From Fulvivirga marina (GTDB lineage: Bacteria > Bacteroidota > Bacteroidia > Cytophagales > Cyclobacteriaceae), in NCBI RefSeq assembly GCF_016775155.1, contig NZ_JAEUGD010000053.1, positions 62,001-126,000 on the forward strand: DNA of 64,000 bases. Reading direction: 5' to 3'. A model generated the notes under the pieces. That model did not search any database. It was not told the DNA's origin and saw only the letters and a program-made list of their open reading frames with translations. This document shows, in pieces, positions 16,824-25,589 of the stretch; positions within the stretch are counted from its first letter, which is position 1, and the number at the start of each line of letters is the position of its first letter. A program made the position numbers and the translations under genes.

Positions 16824-17231
16824 ATTTACCCATTAATTTTTGTTTATTAAAATTAATTAGGGGTTGATAAAATAATTATGATGCAAGTGTACATTGATGA
16901 TGATTGTTGTTTTGAACTGTATGGGAATTAACAGTTTTCCGATGCATCACATCTTCTCATTGAATTAATAAGTGTTTGGCTTTCCGCAACGAGGTATCAA
17001 ACTTCTGCGCGCCAGGTATCGGTTTATGAGAACAATTCTTTATGGCTGTTTAAAACTTCAACCCGGAGGTTATTAGGGTTGAAACTGTTCCAGATAAGCA
17101 CTTTGAAAAATAAATTTTCAAGTCATTAGAACAGTTTAAAAGACCTGTGGGGTGAAGAACTTAGGGGTTATCCTGAAAAGGATCAATGAACCTGAATGGT
17201 ACCCCACAATGTCTTTTTTTGATCAATCCTG
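16824..17231. other. Intergenic region
   Basis: No gene is seen. The inverted pair tgtggggt (17146-17153) and accccaca (17201-17208) is followed on the plus strand by a T run at 17213-17220; it could act as a transcript end near the GH43 gene's 3' side, but the loop is long. Confidence 0.4.
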
Positions 17232-18821
17232 TTATTTACGCATGTATTCAAACCAATCGTAATATGCTGCTGCTTTTGCTGCGGAGCCATTTCCTGTAGC
17301 ATACAGCCCTACATACACACCGGTAAACCAACCAACGGTCTCTGTGCTTAAAAAACGCGCGTCTGCTCTTTCTATGATTTTGAAACCTTCACCGTTTTGC
17401 GCGTACGAAAATATGAATTCAGGGCCTGTTCCTTCTATTCTCAAGTCTACAGGGCCGGGTTTCAGGTTAACCTCCGACCGGTAGATGGTCTGGCCAAATT
17501 GCAGCTTTACTACCAGGTATTTTTGCCCCTTTTGGGTTGCTACCATGAGATCAAAGTGCGAACCATTATTTACTAAGGTCATCCCTGCTTCCTCATTATC
17601 ATTTTTTGGATCAAACTGAAGCCTTGTAGTAGCAGAGAACTTTATATCAGTCAGTCGCCTCCCCACAAATGTCGGGTTGCCTTTATCTCCTATTCTTAAT
17701 TTCGATCCTTTCAGCGAGAGTTTCCCCTTATCAGCATCAAGGTCAAAGTTTTTTTCATGAGGAGGCTGGATGTAGTTCCATTCCAGTCCCAATTTGTCTT
17801 GATTGAACAGGTCACGTGCAGGTTTAGGTGCAAATGCTTGCTGAGGAAGTGTAGGTTGCGTCATATCAACGGAGACTGATCCGTTTTTGTTAACTACTGG
17901 CCAACTGCCCTCGGGCCAGCTTACCGGTACGAGGCAGGTTTCCCTACCCAGAGTATGGTGGGGAGGATAGTCCGCCACACTGCGATAGCCATGCAGAACC
18001 ATCCACCAGCTGTCGTCGTGAGCTTGTACAAGGTCACCGTGCCCTACGCCCTGTATGGGTTTGCCCATACCGGCTACCGTAGTGTGAGTTACAATAGGAT
18101 TAGCCGGGTTGTTGATATAAGGTCCCCAGATCGTGTTGCTTCTGGCTATAGTTACGGAGTGAGCCTCTTCAGTTCCACCTTCAGCAGCCATGAGGTAATA
18201 GAAGCCGTCTTTCTTATAAATGTGGGGAGCTTCGGGATATCTGCCGCCGTTGCCATTCCAAACCTTGCGTTTTTCACCTTTTAAACTACCCGTTTCCAGG
18301 TCGATCTCCGTCAGCTCAAAGGTGGAGGAGATCACGTAGGCACGGCCGTCATCATCAAAAAAGAGGTCTGGGTCAATCCCGCCTACATCAATCCATTTCG
18401 GGTTTGACCAGGGGCCTGCAGGGTCAGTAGCGGTCACAAAAAAATTACCCTTGCTGGCCACATTAGTGGTGATCATGTAAAACGTGCCCTCATGATACCT
18501 CAGCGTGGCAGCGAATATGTTCAGGTCTTTAGGAATTTGTTCTTTTCTGTGTATGCAATGGCCTATCTGCTCCCAGTTGACCAGGTCTTTGCTATGAAAA
18601 ACCGGTACTCCCGGAAAAAATTCAAAAGTACTTGTGATCAGGTAGTAATCGTCCCCAACCCTGCAAACACTCGGGTCAGAATAGAACCCTGGAATAATGG
18701 GGTTTCGGTAGGTCACCCGGGCTGTTGTATCCTGGCTCATCACCCAGGGGTTAGGGTTTACCTCTTGTGAAAACAGGTTGGTTGCCCCCATTAGAAAAAA
18801 GCATGCTAAAAAGTGCCTCAT
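17232..18821 (-). CDS. Secreted glycoside hydrolase family 43 enzyme (xylosidase/arabinofuranosidase type)
   Basis: A 529-residue enzyme with a signal peptide (1-19). The five-bladed propeller carries the three acidic residues of family 43: D49 as base in FYSDPSV, D150 in GGIDPDLFFDDDG as pKa modulator, and E197 in RYPEAPHIYKKDG as acid. The C-terminal 190 residues or so form the beta-sandwich usual in beta-xylosidase-like members (WNYIQPPHE, RRLTDIKFSATTRLQF). It would trim xylosyl or arabinosyl side units from plant cell-wall glycans, a fit with the pectate lyases downstream. No type IX sorting domain is present, so it probably stays in the periplasm. It seems monocistronic. Confidence 0.88.
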   Translation of the reverse strand: MRHFLACFFLMGATNLFSQEVNPNPWVMSQDTTARVTYRNPIIPGFYSDPSVCRVGDDYYLITSTFEFFPGVPVFHSKDLVNWEQIGHCIHRKEQIPKDLNIFAATLRYHEGTFYMITTNVASKGNFFVTATDPAGPWSNPKWIDVGGIDPDLFFDDDGRAYVISSTFELTEIDLETGSLKGEKRKVWNGNGGRYPEAPHIYKKDGFYYLMAAEGGTEEAHSVTIARSNTIWGPYINNPANPIVTHTTVAGMGKPIQGVGHGDLVQAHDDSWWMVLHGYRSVADYPPHHTLGRETCLVPVSWPEGSWPVVNKNGSVSVDMTQPTLPQQAFAPKPARDLFNQDKLGLEWNYIQPPHEKNFDLDADKGKLSLKGSKLRIGDKGNPTFVGRRLTDIKFSATTRLQFDPKNDNEEAGMTLVNNGSHFDLMVATQKGQKYLVVKLQFGQTIYRSEVNLKPGPVDLRIEGTGPEFIFSYAQNGEGFKIIERADARFLSTETVGWFTGVYVGLYATGNGSAAKAAAYYDWFEYMRK

Positions 18822-19159
18822 GATATTGAATTAAAGTATATGTAAAGTTCGACTACTGTACATTCCATTTGATCCATTATAGGGGCGAATAGAAAGATAA
18901 TAGAAATGTACATTTTCTGACGGAAAACTAAGATAATGAAACTGAACCAGTGAGGCAAAATAGGTAAGGCTTCAAGAGGTCAATTTAGGACAAGTAAGGA
19001 TGTGCTATTTTGGGGTAAATGTTACCTATTTTGGTTAGCTTGTATCAATAGGCCATTATTTAGAGTGCAAATAAAGTGCATTTTAAAGAGATGTATTGAC
19101 ATGTGTGATTACTCTTGCCGTATAGCAGTATTAACATTACTAACAAAACTGTTATAATT
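18822..19159. other. Intergenic region
   Basis: No gene, strong palindrome or terminator hairpin is apparent. Promoters for the minus-strand GH43 gene and for the small lipoprotein on the plus strand must lie here. Confidence 0.4.
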
Positions 19160-19315
19160 ATGAAAACCCTCAAAACCATTTTATTTGCTGCTACACTATT
19201 TTTAGCCCTGATTTTAACTGCATGCAATGACCCTTACTATGAAATTATTGATAAAAATGAGAAGTTAGAAACTGATCCCAGAGGAGAAGAAGGCCAAGTC
19301 ATTAGGCGCGATTAA
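19160..19315 (+). CDS. Tiny lipoprotein, 51 residues
   Basis: Starting at 19160 (MKTLKTILF) the product is a 51-residue lipoprotein with a clean signal and lipobox LTAC at Cys22, leaving a 30-residue charged tail (NDPYYEIIDKNEKLETDP and a few more). Such short lipoproteins are common in the phylum and no function can be assigned. A longer frame from 19115 exists, but the internal start gives a canonical signal peptide. It precedes the TPR lipoprotein by about 130 bases, and both are lipoproteins, so a shared role is possible. Confidence 0.6.
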   Translation: MKTLKTILFAATLFLALILTACNDPYYEIIDKNEKLETDPRGEEGQVIRRD

Positions 19316-19446
19316 AGGGTAGTTGAACAATAAACACCTCATTCATTTTTAATTTACAGCTTGCGTATGTATGTTATCGATTTAATTTAAGCGATAAAAA
19401 AATGATTAATCCTGTATCTTGATTCTACTCAAAATTAGACTGTGCT

Positions 19447-20856
19447 ATGATTTCCCTAGACCTATGCCTGCGAAGATATTCATTATTTTTTTTATTCTTG
19501 TTCTTTTTTGGTTCATGCTCTAATACGGAAGAAATAACCCCTGAGCCTTTACCTGAAGGTGCCGTTTCCCTTGAGGCCATGCTAACTGATGACTTGGGCA
19601 ATGAAAAACGCGTGGAAGTTTACTACCAACTCTATAAAGAGTACCGTTCCAAAAATGTAAGCCAAGCGGAAGAGTATGCCAGCAAAGCCCTTTCACTAGC
19701 CAGTCAAATACAAAATCTGAAATATGAAGCCAGAAGCAGGCATGCCTTAGGCTTGCTTCAGCAGCAAAAAGGAGAGTACAAAAAAGCAATTAATTCTTAT
19801 TTACGTGCCGCAGATCTTTTCGAAAGCTCTGGTGATATAGCCCGAATGGCAGATGCTACAAACAATATTGGAATGCTCTTTCTCAATGTGGAAGGTTATA
19901 CGTACGCGCTACAATACTTTAAGAAAGCCGCTAACATTTATGCGCAAAATAAGGATTTTAAATATTTATCCGTCGCCTATTCAAATGTAGCTACCTGCTA
20001 TTCAAAAGAAAATGACTATGTCACTTCTTCAGAATATTTGAACAGGGCAATTGATGCGACAAATAAAACAACCCCTACTGATGTGGGAATGTTAGCCTAT
20101 CTATTCAACAAAAAAGGTAATATTCATTATTTTGAAAAAGATTATGAATTAGCCATAAGTAATTATGAAAAAGCCTTGGCCTATACGGGTATCTCAAATC
20201 ATCTAAAATCTACACTTTTTGATAATTTGGCTAATGCCTACATGTATTTAGCTCGTTATGGCGAAGCTGAATACTGGATAAAGAAAGGTAATGAAATCGA
20301 AAATATAATTACATTAGACATATCATCTAAAATTCAAAGCTATAATATTGAGGGTGAATTATATCAGCTACAAGGCCATCATGAAAAGGCCGTAAAGATG
20401 TTTGAAAAGGCTATAAATGAGGCCGATGAAACGGCTTTTAATGAGTACCTTGATAATACCCTGGATCTCCTTTCTAAATCTCAACGTGCACTGGCTGCTA
20501 ATAATGTACGTTTAAATATTCAGGATGTGTTTAGGATAAATGATATACGTCAGCGACAACAAACATTAAAGGAGAGTTTTATTAAAGATCTCCACTATAA
20601 TCAGTTGCAAATTTTACTTGATAAAGAAGTAGAATCCTATCACAGTGAGGTGAAGCAGGCAAAACTAGATAGTGAACGCATAACCATTTTTAAGTCGGTT
20701 GGTATAGCTATAGCATGTCTGCTTATTGCCCTTATAGGTACTGTTATTGAGAGCAGTCGCAAAATCAAGAAACACGAAGGTGACCATTACAGAATGAGCA
20801 AAATCAGGAAATTATTTCAAAGCCCATTAGGTAAAGAATACTTGGAGGACAAATAA
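19447..20856 (+). CDS. TPR-repeat membrane lipoprotein
   Basis: A 469-residue protein with an N-terminal signal ending in a lipobox (FFGSC), six or more tetratricopeptide repeats over residues 70-340 (for example ARSRHALGLLQQQKGEYKKA and MADATNNIGMLFLNVEGY), a coiled region around 345-410, then a single membrane helix (VGIAIACLLIALIGTVI) and a short basic tail. The layout matches sensor proteins of Bacteroidota that carry TPRs outside and a helix-turn-helix or kinase inside, but here the cytoplasmic tail is only about 35 residues and holds no such domain, so it may be a truncated or scaffold form. The combination of lipid anchor and C-terminal helix is odd. Confidence 0.7.
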   Translation: MISLDLCLRRYSLFFLFLFFFGSCSNTEEITPEPLPEGAVSLEAMLTDDLGNEKRVEVYYQLYKEYRSKNVSQAEEYASKALSLASQIQNLKYEARSRHALGLLQQQKGEYKKAINSYLRAADLFESSGDIARMADATNNIGMLFLNVEGYTYALQYFKKAANIYAQNKDFKYLSVAYSNVATCYSKENDYVTSSEYLNRAIDATNKTTPTDVGMLAYLFNKKGNIHYFEKDYELAISNYEKALAYTGISNHLKSTLFDNLANAYMYLARYGEAEYWIKKGNEIENIITLDISSKIQSYNIEGELYQLQGHHEKAVKMFEKAINEADETAFNEYLDNTLDLLSKSQRALAANNVRLNIQDVFRINDIRQRQQTLKESFIKDLHYNQLQILLDKEVESYHSEVKQAKLDSERITIFKSVGIAIACLLIALIGTVIESSRKIKKHEGDHYRMSKIRKLFQSPLGKEYLEDK

Positions 20857-20908
20857 GGGCTCAACTTAGGGCAAGCATGCTTGGTTTCTAATTTTAACCT
20901 TCGTTGAC

Positions 20909-21325
20909 TTAGAAAAATTTTTTGAGTAGTCCCAGCACTTTTACTCCATTCTCTTCTTGCCCATTGAGAATTTTATTGAAGACCTCTTGATCTGATTTTG
21001 ATATTTCGGTTTTAAAATCCACCAGGCTACCTACAATTTTTCGTGACCCCATATGCCAGCTAGGAAAGGACTTTTCCTTAATGGGACCATAGGAAATCAT
21101 CCTAACATTACTGTGACGAACATCCAATTTTATTTTATCATATAATTGGGTAATGACCTTAGATTCCCCTTCTACCATTTGAATAAATTTAGTATCAGAG
21201 TAAAGAAGGACACCTGTTATTTGAAGAGGAGGATTATTTCTTTTACATGAAGTCAATATTTTTGTAATCTCCTCCTCGGTACAATTACGATTACGGTTAC
21301 TTACATAGACAAGTTGTGATAACAT
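20909..21325 (-). CDS. BLUF-domain blue-light photoreceptor
   Basis: A 138-residue stand-alone BLUF protein that binds flavin. All key positions of the domain are present with exact spacing: Tyr7 (LVYVS), Asn31, Gln49 (FIQMVEG), Trp90 and Met92 (FPSWHMG); the distances Tyr-Asn 24, Tyr-Gln 42, Tyr-Trp 83 equal those in the reference AppA domain. It should be photoactive. Beyond the BLUF fold there is only a C-terminal tail of about 40 residues, so it must act through a partner protein. No GGDEF/EAL or regulator gene is adjacent; the neighbour is the TPR lipoprotein, convergently transcribed. Confidence 0.92.
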   Translation of the reverse strand: MLSQLVYVSNRNRNCTEEEITKILTSCKRNNPPLQITGVLLYSDTKFIQMVEGESKVITQLYDKIKLDVRHSNVRMISYGPIKEKSFPSWHMGSRKIVGSLVDFKTEISKSDQEVFNKILNGQEENGVKVLGLLKKFF

Positions 21326-21572
21326 TACATTAAGGTTTTAAATGATTCAAATAATTATCAAGACTATACTTATAGCAAATCACTGAAATACATTATCTTT
21401 TTTTGCTAAACAATTTTACCCAAACACCTTTGCATTTAAAATAATCAAAAGAAAACGCTTCTCATTTCTAAAAAGTCAGTAAGACTTAAATGCAGAATGG
21501 TGTTGTTGTTAGAATTAAGTGTAAGAATAATAGCAGCTTAATTCATTAAACCTTTTAGCCATCCTATAAAAG

Positions 21573-21611
21573 TAAAATGTAAGCAATTAAAAGTAAACAG
21601 CTTACATTTTA
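21573..21611. terminator. 12-base-pair inverted repeat
   Basis: taaaatgtaagc (21573-21584) and gcttacatttta (21600-21611) are perfect reverse complements with a 15-base loop. Both ends are A/T runs, so it could terminate transcription in either direction, or be a protein-binding palindrome upstream of the BLUF gene. Confidence 0.5.
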
Positions 21612-21679
21612 ATAGTTTAAAAATGTCCTTTTCTGATAGTAAATGTCCGGTTTAGGCATGTAATCTCCCCAGAGTGGGC

Positions 21680-21856
21680 TTATGCAGGTTTCTTCTTTTC
21701 TATGTCAGGGGCTGCGTATTCATATATAGCCATGGATACAATTAGTGACATATCCCCTTCGTTGCTGTTGTTGACCCTAACCATTATATCGTGGTACTTC
21801 AGGCCGGCCGACAGGAAGTTTGTGGTAATTAGGTAATAAAAACAGACGTGTAATAG
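21680..21856 (-). pseudogene. Possible C-terminal gene remnant
   Basis: On the minus strand a frame with coding-like composition ends at the TAA at 21680-21682. It includes LSAGLKYHDIMVRVNN and ends DIEKKKPA, and is more GC-rich than its surroundings. It has no start codon before an in-frame stop near 21856, except an internal ATG within the piece. I do not recognise the protein. It is best read as the tail of a lost gene. Confidence 0.35.
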
Positions 21857-22022
21857 TCGTTAAATTAAAAAACACATTGGCAATTGAAAGCAAAAAGTAC
21901 ATACTCTTGAAATGAGTGCAAACTTTAGTCATCTTAAGGCAGGTTTAGTGAATGACGGTATATAAGGAAGTTCACTGACCCTTTCCTTATCAATCATTAC
22001 TAATCTCTAAACACTAAATTAC

Positions 22023-22604
22023 ATGAATTCTAAAGTGGACTGGTTCTTTAATAAAGATACTGATTGGCAAAAAGAGTATAAGAAGTTGAGGAGGATTGTT
22101 CTGGATTGCGGACTTACCGAGGAATTAAAGTGGGGGGTGCCATGCTATACGCATAAAATGAGCAATGTAGTTTTAATTCACGGCTTTAAAGAGTACTGCG
22201 CCCTGCTGTTTCACAAAGGGGTATTGCTGAATGATTCGGAAAATATATTGATCCGGCAAACCGAAAATGTACAATCAGCACGTCAAATCAGGTTTACAAG
22301 TGTAGAGCAGATCATTGAGATGGAGCCCATATTGAAAGCCTATATCTATGAGGCTATAGAAGTGGAAAAGGCTGGTTTGAAAGTGGAAATGAAAAAGACT
22401 TCAGAGTTCAATATGCCAGAAGAATTTCAAAAGGCTTTGGATGAAAAAACAGGCCTGAAGGATGCTTTTGAGGCACTTACACCCGGAAGACAAAGAGGCT
22501 ATTTGCTTCATTTTTCGCAACCGAAACAATCCAAGACCAGGGTTTCAAGAATAGAAAAATGCCTGCCTCATATTTTTGAAGGAAAAGGGCTAAACGATCT
22601 TTAA
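22023..22604 (+). CDS. YdeI/OmdA-family protein
   Basis: A 193-residue protein with two parts: an N-terminal DUF1801-like domain (EELKWGVPCYTHKMSNVVLI, HGFKEYCALLFHKG), and a C-terminal OmdA/YdeI segment (MPEEFQKALDEKTGLKDAFE, LTPGRQRGYLLHFSQPKQ, TRVSRIEKCLPHIFEG). Family members are small cytoplasmic proteins of unclear role, linked in some bacteria to antimicrobial peptide or envelope stress. It is monocistronic. A decayed copy of its C-terminal half follows directly downstream. Confidence 0.85.
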   Translation: MNSKVDWFFNKDTDWQKEYKKLRRIVLDCGLTEELKWGVPCYTHKMSNVVLIHGFKEYCALLFHKGVLLNDSENILIRQTENVQSARQIRFTSVEQIIEMEPILKAYIYEAIEVEKAGLKVEMKKTSEFNMPEEFQKALDEKTGLKDAFEALTPGRQRGYLLHFSQPKQSKTRVSRIEKCLPHIFEGKGLNDL

Positions 22605-22770
22605 GTCCGTTTAATATTAAGATCAATGCATGAAAGGAACTCTAAGATGGATGATGCCTCATGGATGGATGCTGGAGCCGTCCATTGAGAGGTGAGCCAG
22701 ATTGCAAAGCCAAATAGTCATGGGTTATTGGTCAAACCCGGAGAGTATACACTGTCAGACCAATTGATCA

Positions 22771-22957
22771 GGCCATAGAAGTGGAAAAGACTAGTTAAAA
22801 ATTGAATCTCAAAAAGACCATGGTTCAGTACCCGAGGAGGAGCAAAGGAAATTTAAAGAAAATCCAGCCTTGAAAATTGTCTTGAGACTTTGACTATGGG
22901 GCTACAGAGGGGCTATATCCTTTATTTTTCCGAAGCAGCGAAATCAAGGGATAGAAT
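22771..22957 (+). pseudogene. Decayed tandem copy of the YdeI-family C-terminal half
   Basis: From ccatagaagtggaaaagact onward this stretch follows 22360-22556 (ctatagaagtggaaaaggct) with roughly two-thirds identity over nearly 190 bases, including the counterparts of GLQRGYILYFSEA (intact gene: GRQRGYLLHFSQP) and of the final RIEK region. Several stops and frame changes interrupt it. The upstream half is unrecognisable. It is the relic of a tandem duplication. Confidence 0.7.
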
Positions 22958-22967
22958 AAATAAAAGA

Positions 22968-22998
22968 GAGGTTGTCTAAAGCCCTGTTAGACAACCTC
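22968..22998. terminator. Strong bidirectional terminator hairpin
   Basis: gaggttgtctaa (22968-22979) and ttagacaacctc (22987-22998) form a perfect 12-base-pair stem with a 7-base loop, followed by tttc. It lies 25 bases past the stop of the minus-strand pectate lyase gene and downstream of the YdeI locus, so it can end both. Confidence 0.75.
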
Positions 22999-23023
22999 TT
23001 TCATAGTTGAAGGAAATTCTTAC

Positions 23024-25192
23024 CTATTCTATAATCAGCCTTTTACGTAATGTGCCTTGGGCAGACTCCAAAACATAAATATAGATTCCTGATTTAAGCA
23101 CGCCTCTTTTAAAGGCCACTTGATGGAAGCCAGCTTCAAAAGTATCATTGACCACTTCGGCAATATGAGTTCCGGAAGTACTATAGATATCAATGGAGAC
23201 CTTTCCTTTTTGTACCACCTTGAACCTGAAAGTTGTAACCAGCTCAAAAGGGTTTGGGAAAACCTCTGGTACATTGACACCTTCGTCGGTGGAGTTACTT
23301 TTGGCAACAGAAGAAGTGGTATTTACCGTAAACGTTGCACTCTTAGAAGCATTAGGTGAACCACCTACTGTGGTTATGGTATACTTAAATGTACCTGTTT
23401 GTGTAGGTGCTCCGCTAAATGAAACTATTTGATCAGTGTTATTAATGGCCACATTAATGCCTTGAGGGACACCGGTAACCTGAACGGTAGTAGCATAATA
23501 CCAGTTGTAATAAAAGCCGTTGATACTTTGCCCTAAACTTACTGTTTGTGATGATGAGCCGGAGCCATGTTTCACGAGAGAGGCCGGGTTAGCAGCGTTG
23601 ACGGTTACAGAGAAGGTTTGAGAGCTTTTACAACCACTGCTATTGGTGAATGTGGCTATATAATTTCCGGCAGCACTGGTCTGAATATTACCAAGGGTTA
23701 CTTCACGAGTCGATGCCGAGAAGCCGTTGGGACCACTCCAAGACCATCCACTGCTGATGGGCTGCGGTCCGAATTTAATGCTGCCACCTACATCAACGGT
23801 TGCTGAGGTTGATTGACTCCAGCTTCCACCGTTGATCTGTACATAAGGAGTGATGGCGGTTGATGAACAGTTGATAGTTACTTTAAAAGTCTGAGTGCTT
23901 TGGCAGCCACCGCTATTGGTGTAGGTGGCCACATAGTTTCCGGCACCACTTGACTGGGTGTTACTAAGAGTCACTTCACGAGTGGTTGCTGAGAAACCAT
24001 TAGGGCCGCTCCAGTTCCATGATCCACCGCTGGTAGGCTGAGGACCAAATTTTACTGTGCTTCCTGCATCAACTGTAGCTGTGGTCGTTTTGCTCCAGCT
24101 TCCTCCGTTGATCTGCACATAGGGTGTAATGGCCGTAGGTGTACAATTAGTTTCACCGCACGATGAGCATCCTCCAGGCCCGGACAGAGTAGCTCCTGCA
24201 CATGAGGTAATGGGGGTAACAATGTTATTGGGGTTGGCTACATTATATTGATAAGGAGGTGTAAATGCCGAGCCACTTCCCGATTTACTCCCTGATGTGG
24301 AGCCTGTAAATCGATTATTTCTCTCGGTAACAGCGGTGAAAGTATTGTTCATCAGGTCAATTGGATTTTTTACATTTTCAAAGACATTGCCTTCGATCAG
24401 CAGATTGGACTCAAAGCCAGCTTGTATACAATAAGTTGAGGCGGTGCTGTTGAAATAATTATTCACAATATGCACCTTTCCGAACCGTACCCTGGGCATT
24501 CGTGCTTTACAGCCGGGAGCCCACCAGCAGTTTTTAAAAGTTACACGGAGTTTACCTCTGTCCCCGGTTACACCATCACCCGAGCCGATAAGATTAGTAA
24601 ACCGGTGGTCATTGGAGCCCCCTGACCCGCCACCTTGTGGTGCTTTCTTATAACCAAATTTGCACCAGGTAACAGAAATTAGGTCTGCTCCATTGTTAAT
24701 GTCGAAGTTTCCGTCCAGTCCATCATAAAATTCACAATGATCTACCCATACATTGGCGCAATCGGAAATCAGTAAATTATCATATCCATCTACATCATAA
24801 GCCCCCGGGCCTTCGAAGGTCATGTTTCTGATGATTATGTTTTTACATCTTTTAACAATCAGGGTTCCGGATCCGCTCGATGTTTTATCTGATGAAACTA
24901 ACTTGGAGCCGGGTAACCCGAAAATTGTTTTGTCAGACTGATCTTGAAAATATATTCGGCCACCTGATGGGATATTTATGATGCCTGATACATGGACTAC
25001 TTTTACTGAAGATGATTTGAGGGCATTTTTTAATTCATCATAGGTATCTACAACTACAGGTGAGGCATTTCCTCCTCCGGTTAATGTAATACCTTGTGTT
25101 GCCCACCCTATTGGTGCGCATAGGTCCTGACTAAATACATTTCTGGACGTAATAAGAACGACTAGAAAGAACAAATAATAAATGGTTTTCAT
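23024..25192 (-). CDS. Secreted pectate lyase (PL1) with Ig-like domains and type IX sorting domain
   Basis: A 722-residue extracellular enzyme that cleaves polygalacturonate by beta-elimination. Order: signal peptide (1-22); PL1 right-handed helix (about 25-325) with NVWVDHCEFYDGLDGNFDI near 146 and the catalytic-Arg motif ARMPRVRFGKVH near 230; a Cys-rich hinge (CAGATLSGPGGCSSC, about 330); two near-identical Ig/PKD-like repeats (each with TPYVQINGGSW and SWSGPNGFSA) at about 351-440 and 443-530; a putative-Ig domain (about 540-625); and a type IX secretion C-terminal domain (PNPFELVTTFRF, then GIYIYVLES and RKRLIIE). It is one of three related lyases in the locus and shares an upstream box with the second. 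Confidence 0.92.
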   Translation of the reverse strand: MKTIYYLFFLVVLITSRNVFSQDLCAPIGWATQGITLTGGGNASPVVVDTYDELKNALKSSSVKVVHVSGIINIPSGGRIYFQDQSDKTIFGLPGSKLVSSDKTSSGSGTLIVKRCKNIIIRNMTFEGPGAYDVDGYDNLLISDCANVWVDHCEFYDGLDGNFDINNGADLISVTWCKFGYKKAPQGGGSGGSNDHRFTNLIGSGDGVTGDRGKLRVTFKNCWWAPGCKARMPRVRFGKVHIVNNYFNSTASTYCIQAGFESNLLIEGNVFENVKNPIDLMNNTFTAVTERNNRFTGSTSGSKSGSGSAFTPPYQYNVANPNNIVTPITSCAGATLSGPGGCSSCGETNCTPTAITPYVQINGGSWSKTTTATVDAGSTVKFGPQPTSGGSWNWSGPNGFSATTREVTLSNTQSSGAGNYVATYTNSGGCQSTQTFKVTINCSSTAITPYVQINGGSWSQSTSATVDVGGSIKFGPQPISSGWSWSGPNGFSASTREVTLGNIQTSAAGNYIATFTNSSGCKSSQTFSVTVNAANPASLVKHGSGSSSQTVSLGQSINGFYYNWYYATTVQVTGVPQGINVAINNTDQIVSFSGAPTQTGTFKYTITTVGGSPNASKSATFTVNTTSSVAKSNSTDEGVNVPEVFPNPFELVTTFRFKVVQKGKVSIDIYSTSGTHIAEVVNDTFEAGFHQVAFKRGVLKSGIYIYVLESAQGTLRKRLIIE

Positions 25193-25536
25193 AATAGGAT
25201 TAGGTTAAGGTTTAAAATGGTAGGGGGTAAGGGTTCAGATTAAAATAAAATATGTGTGCTACATGATATAAGTTAGTTTGTGATGCTGCTTAGCATCATT
25301 GTTGATAATTGATTTTTATTGTAGTATGCCTATCAATTATGAAAAAATAAAGATCTTTCAGTTTGCTTTTTCCTAAAAAAGCTTTGCAAAAAGCAGTTGC
25401 CCTTATGATTAAATGAGCTTATGGAGGCAGTTTATATTACCTGAAACGGGTTCAGGTCTTTGGTTTTGAGCTGCTATAGGCCAATTTTAGAGGGGAAGAG
25501 TTTGCCCTCAGGAGTTTGTTTTTTTACTAAAACAAA
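25193..25536. promoter_or_regulatory. Long upstream region of the first pectate lyase gene
   Basis: The 397 bases between the two lyase genes contain no gene. They hold the conserved upstream box at 25362-25402, set out separately, and the terminator of the next gene at 25537-25564. The length between box and start codon (about 170 bases) implies a long leader or a distal operator. Confidence 0.5.
25362..25402 (-). promoter_or_regulatory. Conserved upstream box shared by two pectate lyase genes (copy 1)
   Basis: On the plus strand the block tttgctttttcctaaaaaag continues with ctttgcaaaaagcagttgcc. It matches 28010-28050 at about nine of ten positions, while flanking bases do not match. In both cases it sits 170-215 bases upstream of a pectate lyase start on the minus strand. 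Conservation in otherwise unrelated spacer makes it a candidate operator or promoter element, plausibly read by the AraC-type regulator in the locus. Confidence 0.55.
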
Positions 25537-25564
25537 ACAACCTTCGCTCGAGAACGAAGGTTGT
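25537..25564 (-). terminator. Terminator of the second pectate lyase gene
   Basis: acaaccttcg (25537-25546) and cgaaggttgt (25555-25564) form a perfect 10-base-pair stem; on the minus strand the stem is followed by a T-rich run (ttttgtttt). It lies 26 bases past the gene's stop at 25590. Confidence 0.75.
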
Positions 25565-25589
25565 TTAATTCAAAAATTAAGAACGAGGG

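Larger units (their letters stand above)
21326..22022. other. Intergenic region with hairpin and gene remnant
   Basis: Two structures are described separately: a 12-base-pair inverted repeat at 21573-21611 and an open reading frame without a start at 21680-21856. The rest is AT-rich and shows no gene. The promoter for the YdeI-family gene at 22023 should be within 21900-22022. Confidence 0.5.
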
